Shown here: piece by piece, positions 10,598 through 19,572 of the stretch
How the letters are laid out: every line of letters starts with the position of its first letter
Numbering within the stretch: position 1 is the first letter of the stretch
Source of the DNA: Chara braunii
Lineage: Eukaryota; Streptophyta; Charophyceae; Charales; Characeae
NCBI GenBank assembly: GCA_003427395.1
Contig: BFEA01000775.1
Span: 505,464-543,244 of the forward strand
Reading direction: 5' to 3'
DNA length: 37,781 nt
Notes under the pieces: generated by a model
The model's input: only the letters and a program-made list of their open reading frames with translations
What the model was told of the DNA's origin: nothing
The model's database searches: none
Position numbers and translations under genes: made by a program

Positions 10598-11945
10598 ACA
10601 AAAGTCTTTAAGTTTTGGAAATCTCAGAATAATTACCCCTGTGACTTGCGTGTGATTTTTGATGGGGAAAAGTTGCGCAATACTCAGAAAAGTTGCGTAC
10701 TTGCTCGTCAAGTTTCTGATTGACGGGGACTAGCGCTGCATCCAAAGATACTGAGCCGGATATAAAGAGGAAGTTAATAAGCGAGTGTTAGCTTAAAATC
10801 TCCCCTATTCTCGTTGAAACTGAGGCCTAACGGGACATAAGAACAAAGCCTGACAGTCTTAATGTAAGCACGTAAAGAAGCAAGTTGAGGGAGGTTGGGC
10901 GAACATTGAAACCCGCGAAGCCCTTTTCTATGAAAACTATGTGGGCTACGGTAGAGAAGGGTAGATGAGCCTTAACTCGGAGTTGAGATCGGCCCAGATC
11001 GGTTAGTGCCATCACTCCGCCATATTAATTAGTGTGAGATCTCGGCTTCGTAACATGGTCTGTTGTTAGCGGTACTTCGGTACTATTGCTCGAGTACGAA
11101 AAAATGCCACACGTGCTATTTAGGTATAGTCTGCCATCTAAGGTATGTTGTGTATTAACTGAGCAAGAGTTTTGTCAATCTGATTTGTGGTGATCAAACT
11201 CCCACGTGTGTGTTGTGTAAGTTGAGTGTATTATGTGTACTGTGAGTGCTATACAGACTAGTTGCAGACGTTAATGCTTTGTTTTAGTGCGCATCTTGCC
11301 CAGTGTAGATATCGAGCAAAGGACACAGATGTCATTATGTGCAAAGTCCGAATAAAAGAGGCATGCGAAACATCAAATGGAAGTTAGGAAGGTAAGGCAG
11401 GCTTCAGATTGAACTACCAGGCAAGAGCTTTGCGTATCTGCTTTACTGTGGATGTCGTCATTGGGCAGATACTTGGTAAAGTGCCTTAGTCAGGGTTGAA
11501 GGGGGAGGAGAAGCTGCTGACTATATCACCTTGTTTCTGACCAGCTGATACCAGCGAAGTGCGAAGTAGAGAATGAGCCTTTTGGATTCAGTATCCCGAT
11601 TGACTAAACCACATAGGGCAAGTCGAACTGTTGCTCGAACATGCTCCGAGCACTGAACACCTGCCCTCAAGCACAGGAATCCGAGTGGACGGACTGTTCA
11701 TCGAGTGCTTGCCCTTATGAACCTGACACTCCTGTTTGGGGTATGCAACCTACGTTTAATGAGAATCTTCGCTTTGCTCACTTCTTAACTTTCCGTAAGT
11801 AGGCAGTTACACAACTCTGAGCATTAATCTCTTGATCCGAAGAGTCACAGATAAGGACTGCTGATAGCGATCTTATCGAACTCACTAGGGCCAACAACTG
11901 TGTTCTAGCGCCTCCCTGGGTCTTACTGAAAAAGAAGGTGGGGGA

Positions 11946-12076
11946 ATATATATATATAACAGTTTGTCACAACCCCTCGTTTGTTGTCCTCTTCTCTCTC
12001 TCTTCCTACGGTTTATCGGGCAGTTCTGTTTGTGACGATATATATACATATATATATATATGTGTGTGTGTGTGTG
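11946..12076. repeat. (TA)n/(TG)n microsatellite interrupted by an 80-nt block present only in the 5' LTR
   Basis: TA repeats flank a block of about 80 nt (about 11959-12038) that is absent from the matching TA tract of the 3' LTR (about 30257-30290). The block starts CAGTTTGTCAC and ends CTGTTTGTGACG, similar sequences that may mark its edges. Either an insertion here or a deletion there. Confidence 0.75.
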
Positions 12077-12964
12077 AACCTACTAGACCTGCAAACAAAA
12101 GGGGTGTCTCTTGATACGCATTGTGGTCTGAACTCAGTCATGTCGTTCTTAAGGGACCACATACCAGGGAACTGTTAGTCGGGTAAAGGGTTCAGAGAGA
12201 CGCGTTTCCCGTTTCCTTAATCTCGCCCCAGAAGGGGAAGATAAAGATAGGAGGAGAGATATGGGAAGCAAGGACACCCTGGTTGTGACCTGCACCTTAT
12301 ACCAAGCAAAAACGGAAGGTTGAGAAAATAGGATAGTGGGTGAGACTGAGGAATACAAGAGGTTTCTGAGAGAGTTTGCCATGGAGAAGGCAGAAAGCCG
12401 CGATAAGCTCATTGAGTACGTTTTCTATATCTTTGAGTCAAGTGGGAAGCCGCACAGTACTGTTTTATTGTTGGAAAGTTTGGAGCAGACCAAGGTAAAA
12501 ATCTAAAAGAGCATGAGGGTGCTCAAATCTCTTTCTTAGAGGACTCCGCTAGTGAATCTGATCAGTAAGCAATAGACAACATTTGATACTCAGTGCTGTT
12601 AACAGTGGATGGTACTGAGTACTGTTATCAATATGCAAGGTTCAGCGCTGCTAACAGTGTTCAGTGCTTAACGCATTTGCCACTAAGCAACGCTCAACAC
12701 TGATGGCAGCAATCAAACAACAATACAATCAATTTTCAATCAGTATTCAGTCCATGATCAAGCAGCATTCAATCAGTTCTTTGACCAGTTTTCCAGTCAG
12801 TGCTCAATCGATATTATAACAGTATCCAGGATATTCGAATATCAGCTAGCGAAATTGCAGTTGCTTTCAGTCATCGAGTGATCATAGTACAGTGGCTCAT
12901 TACTCAAGCAGATCTCAGACAACTTCCAATCAGCAGTTATCTCAACATTCAACTATCCGGCGAT

Positions 12965-13093
12965 CAAGAGTCAATCAGTTTCCTGATCAGCAGTCAATCG
13001 GTTTCCTGATCAACATTCAATCACTTTCCATATCAGCAGTCAATCAATTTCTTTATCAGCAGACAATCAGTTTCCTGATCACCAGTCAATTTG
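12965..13093. repeat. 23-bp minisatellite with TGATCA core, 5' LTR copy
   Basis: About five degraded units related to AGTCAATCAGTTTCCTGATC. The 3' LTR carries about seven more homogeneous units (31186-31336). Confidence 0.85.
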
Positions 13094-13217
13094 CATTCAG
13101 AACAACATTCAGAACACCATTTAGAACGACATTAAAAAGGCTTTCAAGTCGTGGACATCTGTCAATCAAGCGCAGTCTCTTTTACCTCTATCAGAGAGTA
13201 ACTATTTATCTAAACAT

Positions 13218-13852
13218 ATGAGATAGATCAACCCCAATCGGTCGAGCAGCCTGTCTTCGACAGTCTCAATCGGGTAGCGTCAAAGAAGAGTTTTTCGTAC
13301 AGTTATGTCAAGATTGATGGTTTCAGGCGCGAAGACCTATCAATCTTCGTCGCTCTCACAGAATTTGTAGGTGCGATCGAAGACCTGCGGGTATATCCGA
13401 AGAAAGGGAATGAGACCCATCCGCACTTTGACGCAGTTTGGGTGGCAGCAGCGAGGTTCGTACAGTGGAAAGCTGAGAGACTCAAGCGGGACTCGAAGCT
13501 GGTCTACAACTTTGGCCCCAAGCTCTTTAGAGACTACCCCAAACCTCCGGTTCCTTATTACTTCACTGACGGATCATGCTGGGGTGACCATGTAGACCTA
13601 GCCAAGAGATACATATCGCCTGCAGTGATCGACTACGAGGTAGTGACTGAGCCCTCCGAGTTCCCGCATCTCAGGAGGGGGATTTTCTCTCGACCATATC
13701 TCCGCACTCTATGGGAGGAGTTTTGTGCCATGGTTGACTTCCGTATCATGGGACTCGGATGAAAGAGTTCGGAACTAGCAGGCTTCAGGTGGCTTTACAG
13801 TCAGAGGCCACAACCTCAGAGAGTACGGAGGCATGGCAAAAAACCCAAATGA
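13218..13852 (+). pseudogene. LTR ORF L2, 5' copy (member of the M-family of uncharacterised proteins)
   Basis: The ancestral start matches the ATG at 31465 in the 3' LTR. In this copy the ATG at 13218 is followed by a TAG and a 1-nt deletion, after which the frame is open from 13226 to a TGA at 13760 (AGA in the 3' copy) and then to the final TGA at 13850. The product is about 211 residues. Segments such as SLNRVASKKSF, SIFVALTEFVG, DLRVYPKKGNE, DAVWVAAARFVQW and YPKPPVPYYFTDGSCWGDHV align in order with antisense ORF M2: SLNTLSKREVFPY, LYVLTFYF, VYDVRIYVPKE, DAVYERCSGF and FPAPPLPDINLSSENWSAVV. This is the same family on the opposite strand of the element. The C-terminus is basic (HGKKPK). 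No known domain recognised. Confidence 0.6.
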
Positions 13853-14163
13853 TAGATAGCAAAATGAGAGACTAAGTGTGAAGTTTAGAGGGATGAGTGA
13901 GGACTCTTGATTGGTGTTGGTCATGTTCTCTTCCTTATGTACTTTCTGAGACTATTATGAGTTTTAATTCTTCCCTCATTCATTTGTCTCGGTCATTGTT
14001 CGAGCCAGTTGGTCTTGCTTCTTGCATTGTTTTTTGCTTGATGATTGCTCTTGTCGATGATTCTGTCACAGTTCTCAAAATAAGAATGACATAATTGATG
14101 CATGCATAGCACTCCACAATTTTATGATTATTATTTGCATGGTTCTCTGTTGTTCCGAATCAA

Positions 14164-14169
14164 AATAAA
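14164..14169 (+). promoter_or_regulatory. Polyadenylation signal AATAAA, 5' LTR
   Basis: AATAAA lies about 100 nt before the 3' end of the LTR and is conserved at 32408 in the 3' LTR, where it would act. Confidence 0.55.
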
Positions 14170-14253
14170 AGAAAGACCGGGAACCGGCGAAGACCGCAAT
14201 TGAAGGGTCTCGTTCGAAGCCGAACGCACACAACAGGAAGGGATTTGCATTAT

Positions 14254-14475
14254 TTAATTTATTTTATTGGCAGAGGTGTAAACCCTCACATCCAAACTGT
14301 CAGAGTTCAGGAACTTAACCACAGGAATGTGAAATACTATATGTCCTTCCCTATAAATTTCATGCCTCAAAATTACAAATGGATTATCTCGCCCTGTCAC
14401 TTCATAAAGTTTACCCCTCACATTAGTTATCCTAGCTACTGAGAGTATTCTTCTTGGACTCTCTTCATTTTTCAT
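14254..14475 (-). pseudogene. Antisense ORF M4, C-terminally truncated at the LTR boundary
   Basis: The minus-strand ATG (14475) overlaps the M3 stop as ATGA. The 73-residue product includes DNPFVILRHEI, IVFHIPVVKFLN and LDVRVYTSANK, aligning with the central part of M2 (VFPYKAVRYEM, LYVLTFYFTDL, YDVRIYVPKE). It ends within the last 15 bases of the 5' LTR and lacks the downstream half seen in M1-M3, so the LTR junction truncates it. No known function. It is the last member of a four-gene antisense array. Confidence 0.5.
14268..14285 (+). other. Candidate primer-binding site
   Basis: The first internal bases after the LTR read TGGCAGAGGTGTAAACCC, beginning with the TGG expected for pairing to a tRNA CCA end. 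I cannot assign the tRNA, so this rests on position and the TGG only. Confidence 0.35.
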
Positions 14476-14917
14476 ACAAGATCTATTATGACTGACCAAT
14501 TGTGTCTTGAGAATGTAAGTCCCTCAAAAGGTGGTGATGGTATCTCAACAAAAGACCTGATATATGTACTAAAAGAGAAATTATATCTCTCTCACTCTAG
14601 CCTTCTCTTCTCATCATGTACAAGGTTCAACGCTCGTTGCCAACATGCACATTTTCTACACTCTTCAAATATCTGTTTCGGTACAAAGATCCCAATATCA
14701 TACTCATCAAGATCAATAAAATAACAGGTAAGAACATACAGACTGTTCTGCTCTCGCCATGGTTTCTTTATGGCCTCATACCTCACGATCTCATACGGGA
14801 TTATGACTCTGCTCGTTATAGAATTAAGAGAATTTAACAGTTTATCTGATTCAATCTTACTCAACCCTCTATGACCTCTTATCAGTCTAAGCCTAGATTT
14901 CTCTCTTCAGGGTACAT
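14472..14917 (-). pseudogene. Antisense ORF M3 (M-family)
   Basis: A minus-strand ATG at 14917 lies 9 nt after the M2 stop. One frameshift brings it into the family frame (open from 14906), a TGA lies at 14592-14594, and the frame ends at TGA 14472-14474. Family segments are LLNSLNSITSRVIIPY, LYVLTCYFIDLDEYDIGIFV, then after the internal stop IPSPPFEGLTFSRHNWSVII. These match M2 (LLSSLNTLSKREVFPY, LYVLTFYFTDLDVYDVRIYV, FPAPPLPDINLSSENWSAVV). Similarity continuing beyond a stop is good evidence that the minus strand was coding. The stop overlaps the M4 start (ATGA). Confidence 0.55.
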
Positions 14918-14926
14918 AGCGTCGAC

Positions 14927-15421
14927 TTATCTGACTCTTTGGTCTCGTTTCACTTTCAGGGCAAACTCAACCACCGCGGACCAATTTTCGCTTGACAAAT
15001 TTATATCGGGCAAGGGAGGAGCTGGAAATCCCTCAAAGACAGTAAATCGACTAGATTCAGTGAAGTTCTTATTTTCCCTCTCAAATCTCTCTCTCTTTTT
15101 CAGGTCAACCTCTTCAGCAAATCCCGAGCATCTCTCATACACTGCATCAACACTTCTTTCTTTTGGGACATAAATTCTTACATCATATACATCTAGGTCC
15201 GTGAAATAAAAGGTCAGTACATATAATCGTTCTTGCTCCGATCCACTCTCAACCATCTCATATCTGACAGCCTTATATGGGAACACCTCTCTCTTACTCA
15301 GAGTATTCAGTGAACTTAGGAGACACTCGACCTTCTCTTGACTTGGGCCGGAACCTCTGCCAAATTTCAACTTTCTCTGTCCGATTTCCTCTGCTGAAAC
15401 CTCTTTAGTTCTCATGACCAT
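14927..15421 (-). CDS. Antisense ORF M2, uncharacterised M-family protein (164 residues)
   Basis: This is the only uninterrupted member of the array. Order of segments: a basic N-terminus (RKLKFGRGSG), LLSSLNTLSKREVFPYKAV, a Glu-rich loop, LYVLTFYFTDLDVYDVRIYV, a charged region (DLKKRERFEREN) and a C-terminal FPAPPLPDINLSSENWSAVV with a basic tail. Alternating hydrophobic residues in the middle suggest beta strands. There is no signal peptide, membrane segment or known motif. The start at 15421 overlaps the end of M1 by 17 nt; a second ATG at 15415 is possible. The stop is followed 9 nt later by the M3 ATG. Its homologues are M1, M3, M4 and LTR ORF L2. Confidence 0.55.
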   Translation of the reverse strand: MVMRTKEVSAEEIGQRKLKFGRGSGPSQEKVECLLSSLNTLSKREVFPYKAVRYEMVESGSEQERLYVLTFYFTDLDVYDVRIYVPKERSVDAVYERCSGFAEEVDLKKRERFERENKNFTESSRFTVFEGFPAPPLPDINLSSENWSAVVEFALKVKRDQRVR

Positions 15422-15977
15422 CTGTTCTTTTCTCGCATGTCAATACCATGTTGATAAATGGCAGTCGGTTAGTCTCATCACAATAGCTGTCAGATGTAGG
15501 AGGGATTGGAACAATCCCATACATTACTAGCATCACACCCCATTCCACTTTCTTTTTTTGCTTGATCAGATCTGCCTTTTTATCATAGATAAATTAGGTC
15601 ACAATCTCCCATAGCCAATTAAAATTATCACCATCGTTGCTGCCCCCTTCTTTGACGTATGGGCGAATATCATAGATATCTCCCTCCAAGAAGTGCGTCA
15701 GCACTACGCAGATGGTTGAGCCACGGGAGTGATAGCCCCAACAACCTTCATATCGATAAGGAAATATTCCATTGGAGGTGAGTTTGGATAGCTCTTTCAG
15801 TGCACTGTCGACCAACATTTGTCTTGATCTGATTTGCTCTCTTTCTTTCAATTCCTCCAATGTATTGAGGAGTAACAGAACATACCTGATATCAAACTCG
15901 ATTCTATCATGTACCTCACACAAAGAAAGATAGGACTCATTTAACAAATTAGGTTTTTCAAGAGAATAATGACTCAA
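15405..15977 (-). pseudogene. Antisense ORF M1 (M-family), one internal stop
   Basis: The frame runs from ATG 15977 to TAA 15405-15407 (191 codons) with one internal TAA at 15594-15596. It has an N-terminal extension of about 55 residues (ESYLSLCEVHDRIEFDIRYV, Glu-rich) lacking in M2, then ELSKLTSNGIFPYRYEG, CVVLTHFLEGDIYDIRPYV and, past the stop, KKKVEWGVMLVMYGIVPIPP, matching the FPY, YVLT, YDVRIY and P-x-P-P landmarks of M2. The C-terminal end overlaps the M2 start by 17 nt. It is the first gene of the antisense array and faces ORF A across a 181-nt gap. Confidence 0.5.
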
Positions 15978-16083
15978 GAAAAGATCGCAAAATCAGTTTG
16001 GAAAATTCAGGAAAATTCTGAAAGTGTCAACAGTTCTCAATGCCTAATCAAAGCTCAAAGGTGCTTGCTGACCCAGACTCGTT

Positions 16084-16112
16084 CCGGACATGAAAAATTT
16101 TCATGTCTCCGG
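16084..16112. promoter_or_regulatory. Palindrome in the divergent intergenic gap
   Basis: GACATGAAAA (16087-16096) and TTTTCATGTC (16098-16107) form perfect 10-bp arms around one base, with an outer CCGG/CCGG extension. It lies between the divergent M1 (minus) and A (plus) ORFs, where a shared operator or an RNA hairpin could sit. Confidence 0.7.
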
Positions 16113-16128
16113 CAACGGCGTCATTTTT

Positions 16129-16185
16129 ATCGCACTTTTTCCAGTCGGACCGCTTCAGATGACCAGAAAACCAACAGGCTGTCAC
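16129..16185. repeat. 57-nt block repeated in inverted orientation at 32544-32600
   Basis: It includes CCAGTCGGACCGCTTCAG and aligns with the reverse complement of 32544-32600 with 6 mismatches. It covers the start of ORF A (16159), while the matching copy lies 26 nt outside the 3' LTR. Confidence 0.85.
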
Positions 16186-16506
16186 TACTTGGAGTATTTA
16201 AAAAGGGCGTATGTTAGTCTTGAGCGGACAAAAGAATGATTAGAGAAGCTAAGAAGGAAAGTAACATGGAGAGTGGGAGTAAGGAAATTTGAAAGACTCC
16301 CCGAGTTTTCAATTGCTAAGGGATTTGAAGACAGGAGAGATTGGATGCCTCTGCTGGAAGCTATTGCTGAGATTGGTAGATCAAGGGAGAAATACTTCAC
16401 TATGATGATAAAATCCCTGCTTCTGAGTACCTTTGAAAACAGATTCGAAATCCCTGATTATGTCCAACCTGAGATTTACCTTTCAGATATTGTTTATGAT
16501 GTTTAA
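16159..16506 (+). pseudogene. Sense accessory ORF A (uncharacterised, 115 residues)
   Basis: ATG 16159 to TAA 16504, with one in-frame TGA at 16237. The product is charged and probably helical, with HYLEYLKRAYVSLERTKE before the stop and FEDRRDWMPLLEAIAEIGRS and DYVQPEIYLSDIVYD after it. A TATTTAAA motif sits at 16195. A D-x-R-[DE]-W motif recalls ORF C, but relatedness to B and C is weak. The stop is followed after two bases by the ATG of ORF B. Family unknown. Confidence 0.42.
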
Positions 16507-16508
16507 CA

Positions 16509-16799
16509 ATGCCCAGCTTGACTGAACAGCTGACACTAGGTGTTGTGTTGGAAGGTAGAATAATCAAGGTAGAAGGGACTCTTCGGATCTCTGACAGAAA
16601 CCTTTCTACCCTGGATGAGCTTCAGTTTTTGCAGCCTTTCTTTGACTGAATGAGAGATTCTGCCCTGAGAATTGTCACTGACCAGACTGAGATAAGATAT
16701 TTATTAAAGGTGGTGAAAGTGGGAACTGCTGAGAGAGTATCATACCACACTTCTCGGGAATGGGTCTCTCTTGCCAGAAAGATCAACAGCGGGTTGTAA
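16509..16799 (+). pseudogene. Sense accessory ORF B (uncharacterised, 96 residues)
   Basis: ATG 16509 to TAA 16797, broken once by TGA 16647, where the sequence FFD-stop-MRD suggests an original Trp codon. Segments are VVLEGRIIKVEGTLRI, LDELQFLQPFF, TDQTEIRYLLKVVKVGT and REWVSLARKI. The last two align with ORF C (TTKSIIAYTLYVQ and NEPVSLARRV), so B and C are tandem paralogues. The first aligns with LTR ORF L1 (ILDYSYSRREAKLKI). Spacing is 2 nt from A and 3 nt to C. No known domain. Confidence 0.48.
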
Positions 16800-16802
16800 G
16801 CA

Positions 16803-17069
16803 ATGCAGTTTGATTATGAGATTATAAACTTGACTTGATATTTTATGATTCGAGGTACTGTAAAAGGGTATAATAGGAGATTGAGTAGGGATGATGAGAG
16901 AGAGTGGATCGAAGACTACATCAGGAGGCTGAGAAGGATTGTCTTGCCTTTGATCACTACCAAGTCTATTATTGCATATACTCTTTATGTACAAAATTCT
17001 CAAGGGGTAGAGCAAACAAGGGAAGAGAGAAACGAACCTGTATCCCTTGCGAGAAGAGTGAGAGATTGA
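16803..17069 (+). pseudogene. Sense accessory ORF C (uncharacterised, 88 residues)
   Basis: ATG 16803 to TGA 17067, with one in-frame TGA at 16836 (LT-stop-YFM). It contains REWIEDYIRRLRRIVLPLIT and NEPVSLARRVRD and is paralogous to B. Reading past the terminal TGA gives a very lysine-rich extension (KNKKKKDKSDRKEKK) overlapping the gag start at 17140, so the true end could be further downstream. Family unknown. Confidence 0.45.
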
Positions 17070-17139
17070 AAGAATAAGAAAAAAAAGGACAAAAGTGACA
17101 GAAAAGAGAAGAAAGTATCCGGGAAAGTCTACGGTCAAA

Positions 17140-17929
17140 ATGGCAGGACGAGGGAGACCGAGTTCATCTGCAGGGACCAATGAAGAGACTTTGGTTGGGG
17201 TTATTCAGGAATTGGTCGAGTGAGTCGACACAATCAAAAGAGGGTCAGACATTGCAAGAGCAAAGAGGCCCGATGAGAGAATTATCTGCTTCAGAGAACC
17301 TCAAGTAAACGATTTCCTAGACGAGTATGAATTATTTAAGCTTAGTTATGGCTGGACAGATAAGCAACGACTTAAGCACCTTCTATCTTACTGTGACACT
17401 GACTCAAGATTGGTTGTTCAGGAATTGATGGAAGGGGTCACTACATGGGAAGAGGTTAAAGAGAGGATGAAAAAAGAATTTGAGAAAGACTCAGTTCCAA
17501 CTACAACCAAGGATTTACTCAACATCAGAAGAGCTAAGTATAACACTTTTAATGTTTTTCTTCAGACCTTCATCCGAACAGCAAGAAGGATTTCATATTT
17601 GGACGAAGCCCAGAGATGCCATATATTTTTGACAAATTTCACTGACACTGAAAGGCAGGCAGTTCTCAATCAAGCTCAACACTACCCTCTCAGATGGGAT
17701 GAAATGGTTACAATCGTCAGAACTGTACCAACAGTCTCTCATAAGAAATGGTCACTGGATCAGATCAGTATATTGACCAAGGACTAAGAGACTGAGAATG
17801 GTATGAACAGAGGAAACAATCTGAGTGCTGAAAATATTATTCAAAGAGTGATGACTAACTATATGCTTGCAATGCCTGCAAACCATGCTGTAGATGACAA
17901 AGGAAAGAAGCAAGCTGAAAGTGAAGAGG

Positions 17930-17960
<31 letters not shown>

Positions 17961-18135
17961 AGGCTATGGTTAGAAGGGAGATTCTTCTAGATCCAGGAAG
18001 AATGGAAAGAATGGTGACAGAGGAAACAGAGAAAAAAAGAAATATGATGAACGTCTTAAGAAGAGTTTTGTCTGGAACTATTGTGGTGAAGGGGGTCGCA
18101 CTACCATCTATTGTAGATCTCTTGAGGAGGATGTA
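17140..18135 (+). pseudogene. gag (matrix/capsid-like and degenerate zinc knuckle)
   Basis: The frame starts at ATG 17140 and contains TGA 17221, TAA 17785 and TAG 17971. The central part has the helical composition of Ty3/Gypsy Gag capsid (FLDEYELFKLSYGWTDKQRL, TWEEVKERMKKEFEKDSV, FIRTARRISYLDEAQRCH). An Asp run follows (about 17931-17960). A knuckle-like WNYCGEGGRTTIYC (about 18073-18114) fits C-x2-C-x4-H-x4-C spacing, but the first Cys is Trp and the His is Arg, so zinc binding would be lost. The same frame continues directly into pol, with no frameshift between gag and pol. The product would form the particle and bind RNA. Confidence 0.75.
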
Positions 18136-18975
18136 AGGAGTGGGGTGGCAAAGAAGGATGCAATGGGTCATGTCTGTGATAGTTCATGGAACAAGTTGGA
18201 TCCCAGACATCCAGGAGGTATGAGACTTCTTGCTCTTNAGCTTGATGAAAAGATGAAGACGAAGAAGAAGAGAAAAACTAATGTGAATGTTCATTTTCTC
18301 ATTGATGAGTTGCCTGATGAACTAGTACAGAAAACAAGTGATCCTCATACCACAACTGAACTGTCTCTGCAATCTTTAATATTAACAGAGGATGTGTCTG
18401 ACGAGACTTCTACAAGCGAGCCTCCATTGGAAGGGAATCTTACTTCTCAGGATCCTTCTGAATTAGTAGAATCTCCTTCCAATGAAAACATTCGCTTTCT
18501 GGTAAACATGATGTCATTTGATGGTGATCTACCTTCAGAACTCGTCATGGAACCCAGTGTGATGCTTGGTGAAGTGAGAAACCTTCAAGCACGCATTACG
18601 CCTCAAATGATAGAGGAAAGGAAAAGAAGGACGGTTGAGGAGTCACTGATTAATATTCTTGATGACCCAGAACCATAACTTCCCCATAGAAAGAATGAAC
18701 AAGGAAGAAAGAGAAAATTTATTCTCAAGAGTGATTTGGAAGATGAGACAGTGATTTCTGACGTAATTACCAAAACGCTGGAAGAGACAGAAGTGACTTT
18801 GTCCTTCAAGGAGGCAATGACTCTAGCACCCGAACTGAGAGAAGAACTGAAAAAGCTGATTGAGAAGAAGAAATTAGAAGTTAATTACTTGGGATCAGTT
18901 TTTCCCAGCCAAGTGAACAGGTCACTGCCAGGTTGCAAGATGAGGTTCGCAACCATGGGATGTGGGCATCTGACC
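18136..18975 (+). pseudogene. Gag-pol linker region
   Basis: The same frame continues with a Ser/Glu-rich, low-complexity linker (TSEPPLEGNLTSQDPSELVE). An ambiguous base lies at 18239 and a TAA at 18676. Such linkers sit between nucleocapsid and protease in related elements. No independent domain recognised. Confidence 0.6.
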
Positions 18976-19572
18976 ATTCGTATTAATCAAGTGAAGATTC
19001 TAGCCTTAGTGGACTCTGGGGCAGAGATGCTACTCATTTCACGAAGAACAATGGAGGTTTGTGACTTATCTATTGATAGACTTGCACAAAATATACTGAG
19101 TAATATTGCAGGATAACTTTTTATGGCAGGATTTATTGATAATCTGCCTAGCAGAGTTGGTACCATGACAGTGGAATTACTTGGTTTTCTAGTTCCAGAA
19201 CTGGACCATGACTGTATCTTGGGAACCCCATTTTTGCATAGAATGAAGGCAGTCCAATTTTTCAGTCATGAGGGGTCATCATGGATTGGCGTACAAGATC
19301 CTGAGACTTCTCAGGAACAAACCTTTATGGTCTGCACTAAGAATGATTTCAAGCATCGATTGTTTGCTAATTCAATCAGGAAGGAAGAGTCTACTGAGAA
19401 GATTAAGATACTAAGAGAAGAAGGTGAACAAGAGGCAAAAGAAGAAATTTCAGTGGGTATTAATCAAGTTTCAAAAATGATAAAGACCCTTGGTAATCTC
19501 GAGGACGAGGATGAACAAATTGAAGCATTTAAGAAGGTTGTAGGGACTGCTAAGGGAGGAAAGATTAAATAA
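18976..19572 (+). pseudogene. Retropepsin-like aspartic protease
   Basis: LALVDSGAEMLLIS has the catalytic D-S-G-A (Asp codon at 19012). About 65 residues later DHDCILGTPFL supplies the second conserved hydrophobic-hydrophobic-Gly element of retropepsins. A TAA at 19114 interrupts the domain and another ends the frame at 19570. Its role is processing of the Gag-Pol polyprotein. The DSGA with downstream ILG supports the call; the stop makes the copy non-functional. Confidence 0.8.

Larger units (their letters stand above)
7457..14268 (+). repeat. 5' LTR (6.8 kb)
   Basis: This direct repeat matches 25792-32517 from TGTCCCG to TTATTTAATTTATTTTATT. In one 405-nt stretch (about 9600-10005 against 27930-28340) I count 15 differences, 9 transitions and 6 transversions. 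It contains a TATA box at 8558, ORF L1, a second TATA-like site at 10590, ORF L2 and a polyadenylation signal at 14164. It differs from the 3' copy by a longer (ATT)n run, an extra block of about 80 nt at 11959-12038 and fewer minisatellite units near 12965. The remaining LTR sequence (9240-13200) shows no convincing gene apart from one short conserved frame at 9667. Confidence 0.95.

Noticed and set aside
14871-15173. 100-codon + frame opposite M2
   Set aside because: It has no counterpart at the matching positions of M1 or M3, whereas the minus frame is conserved among the paralogues.
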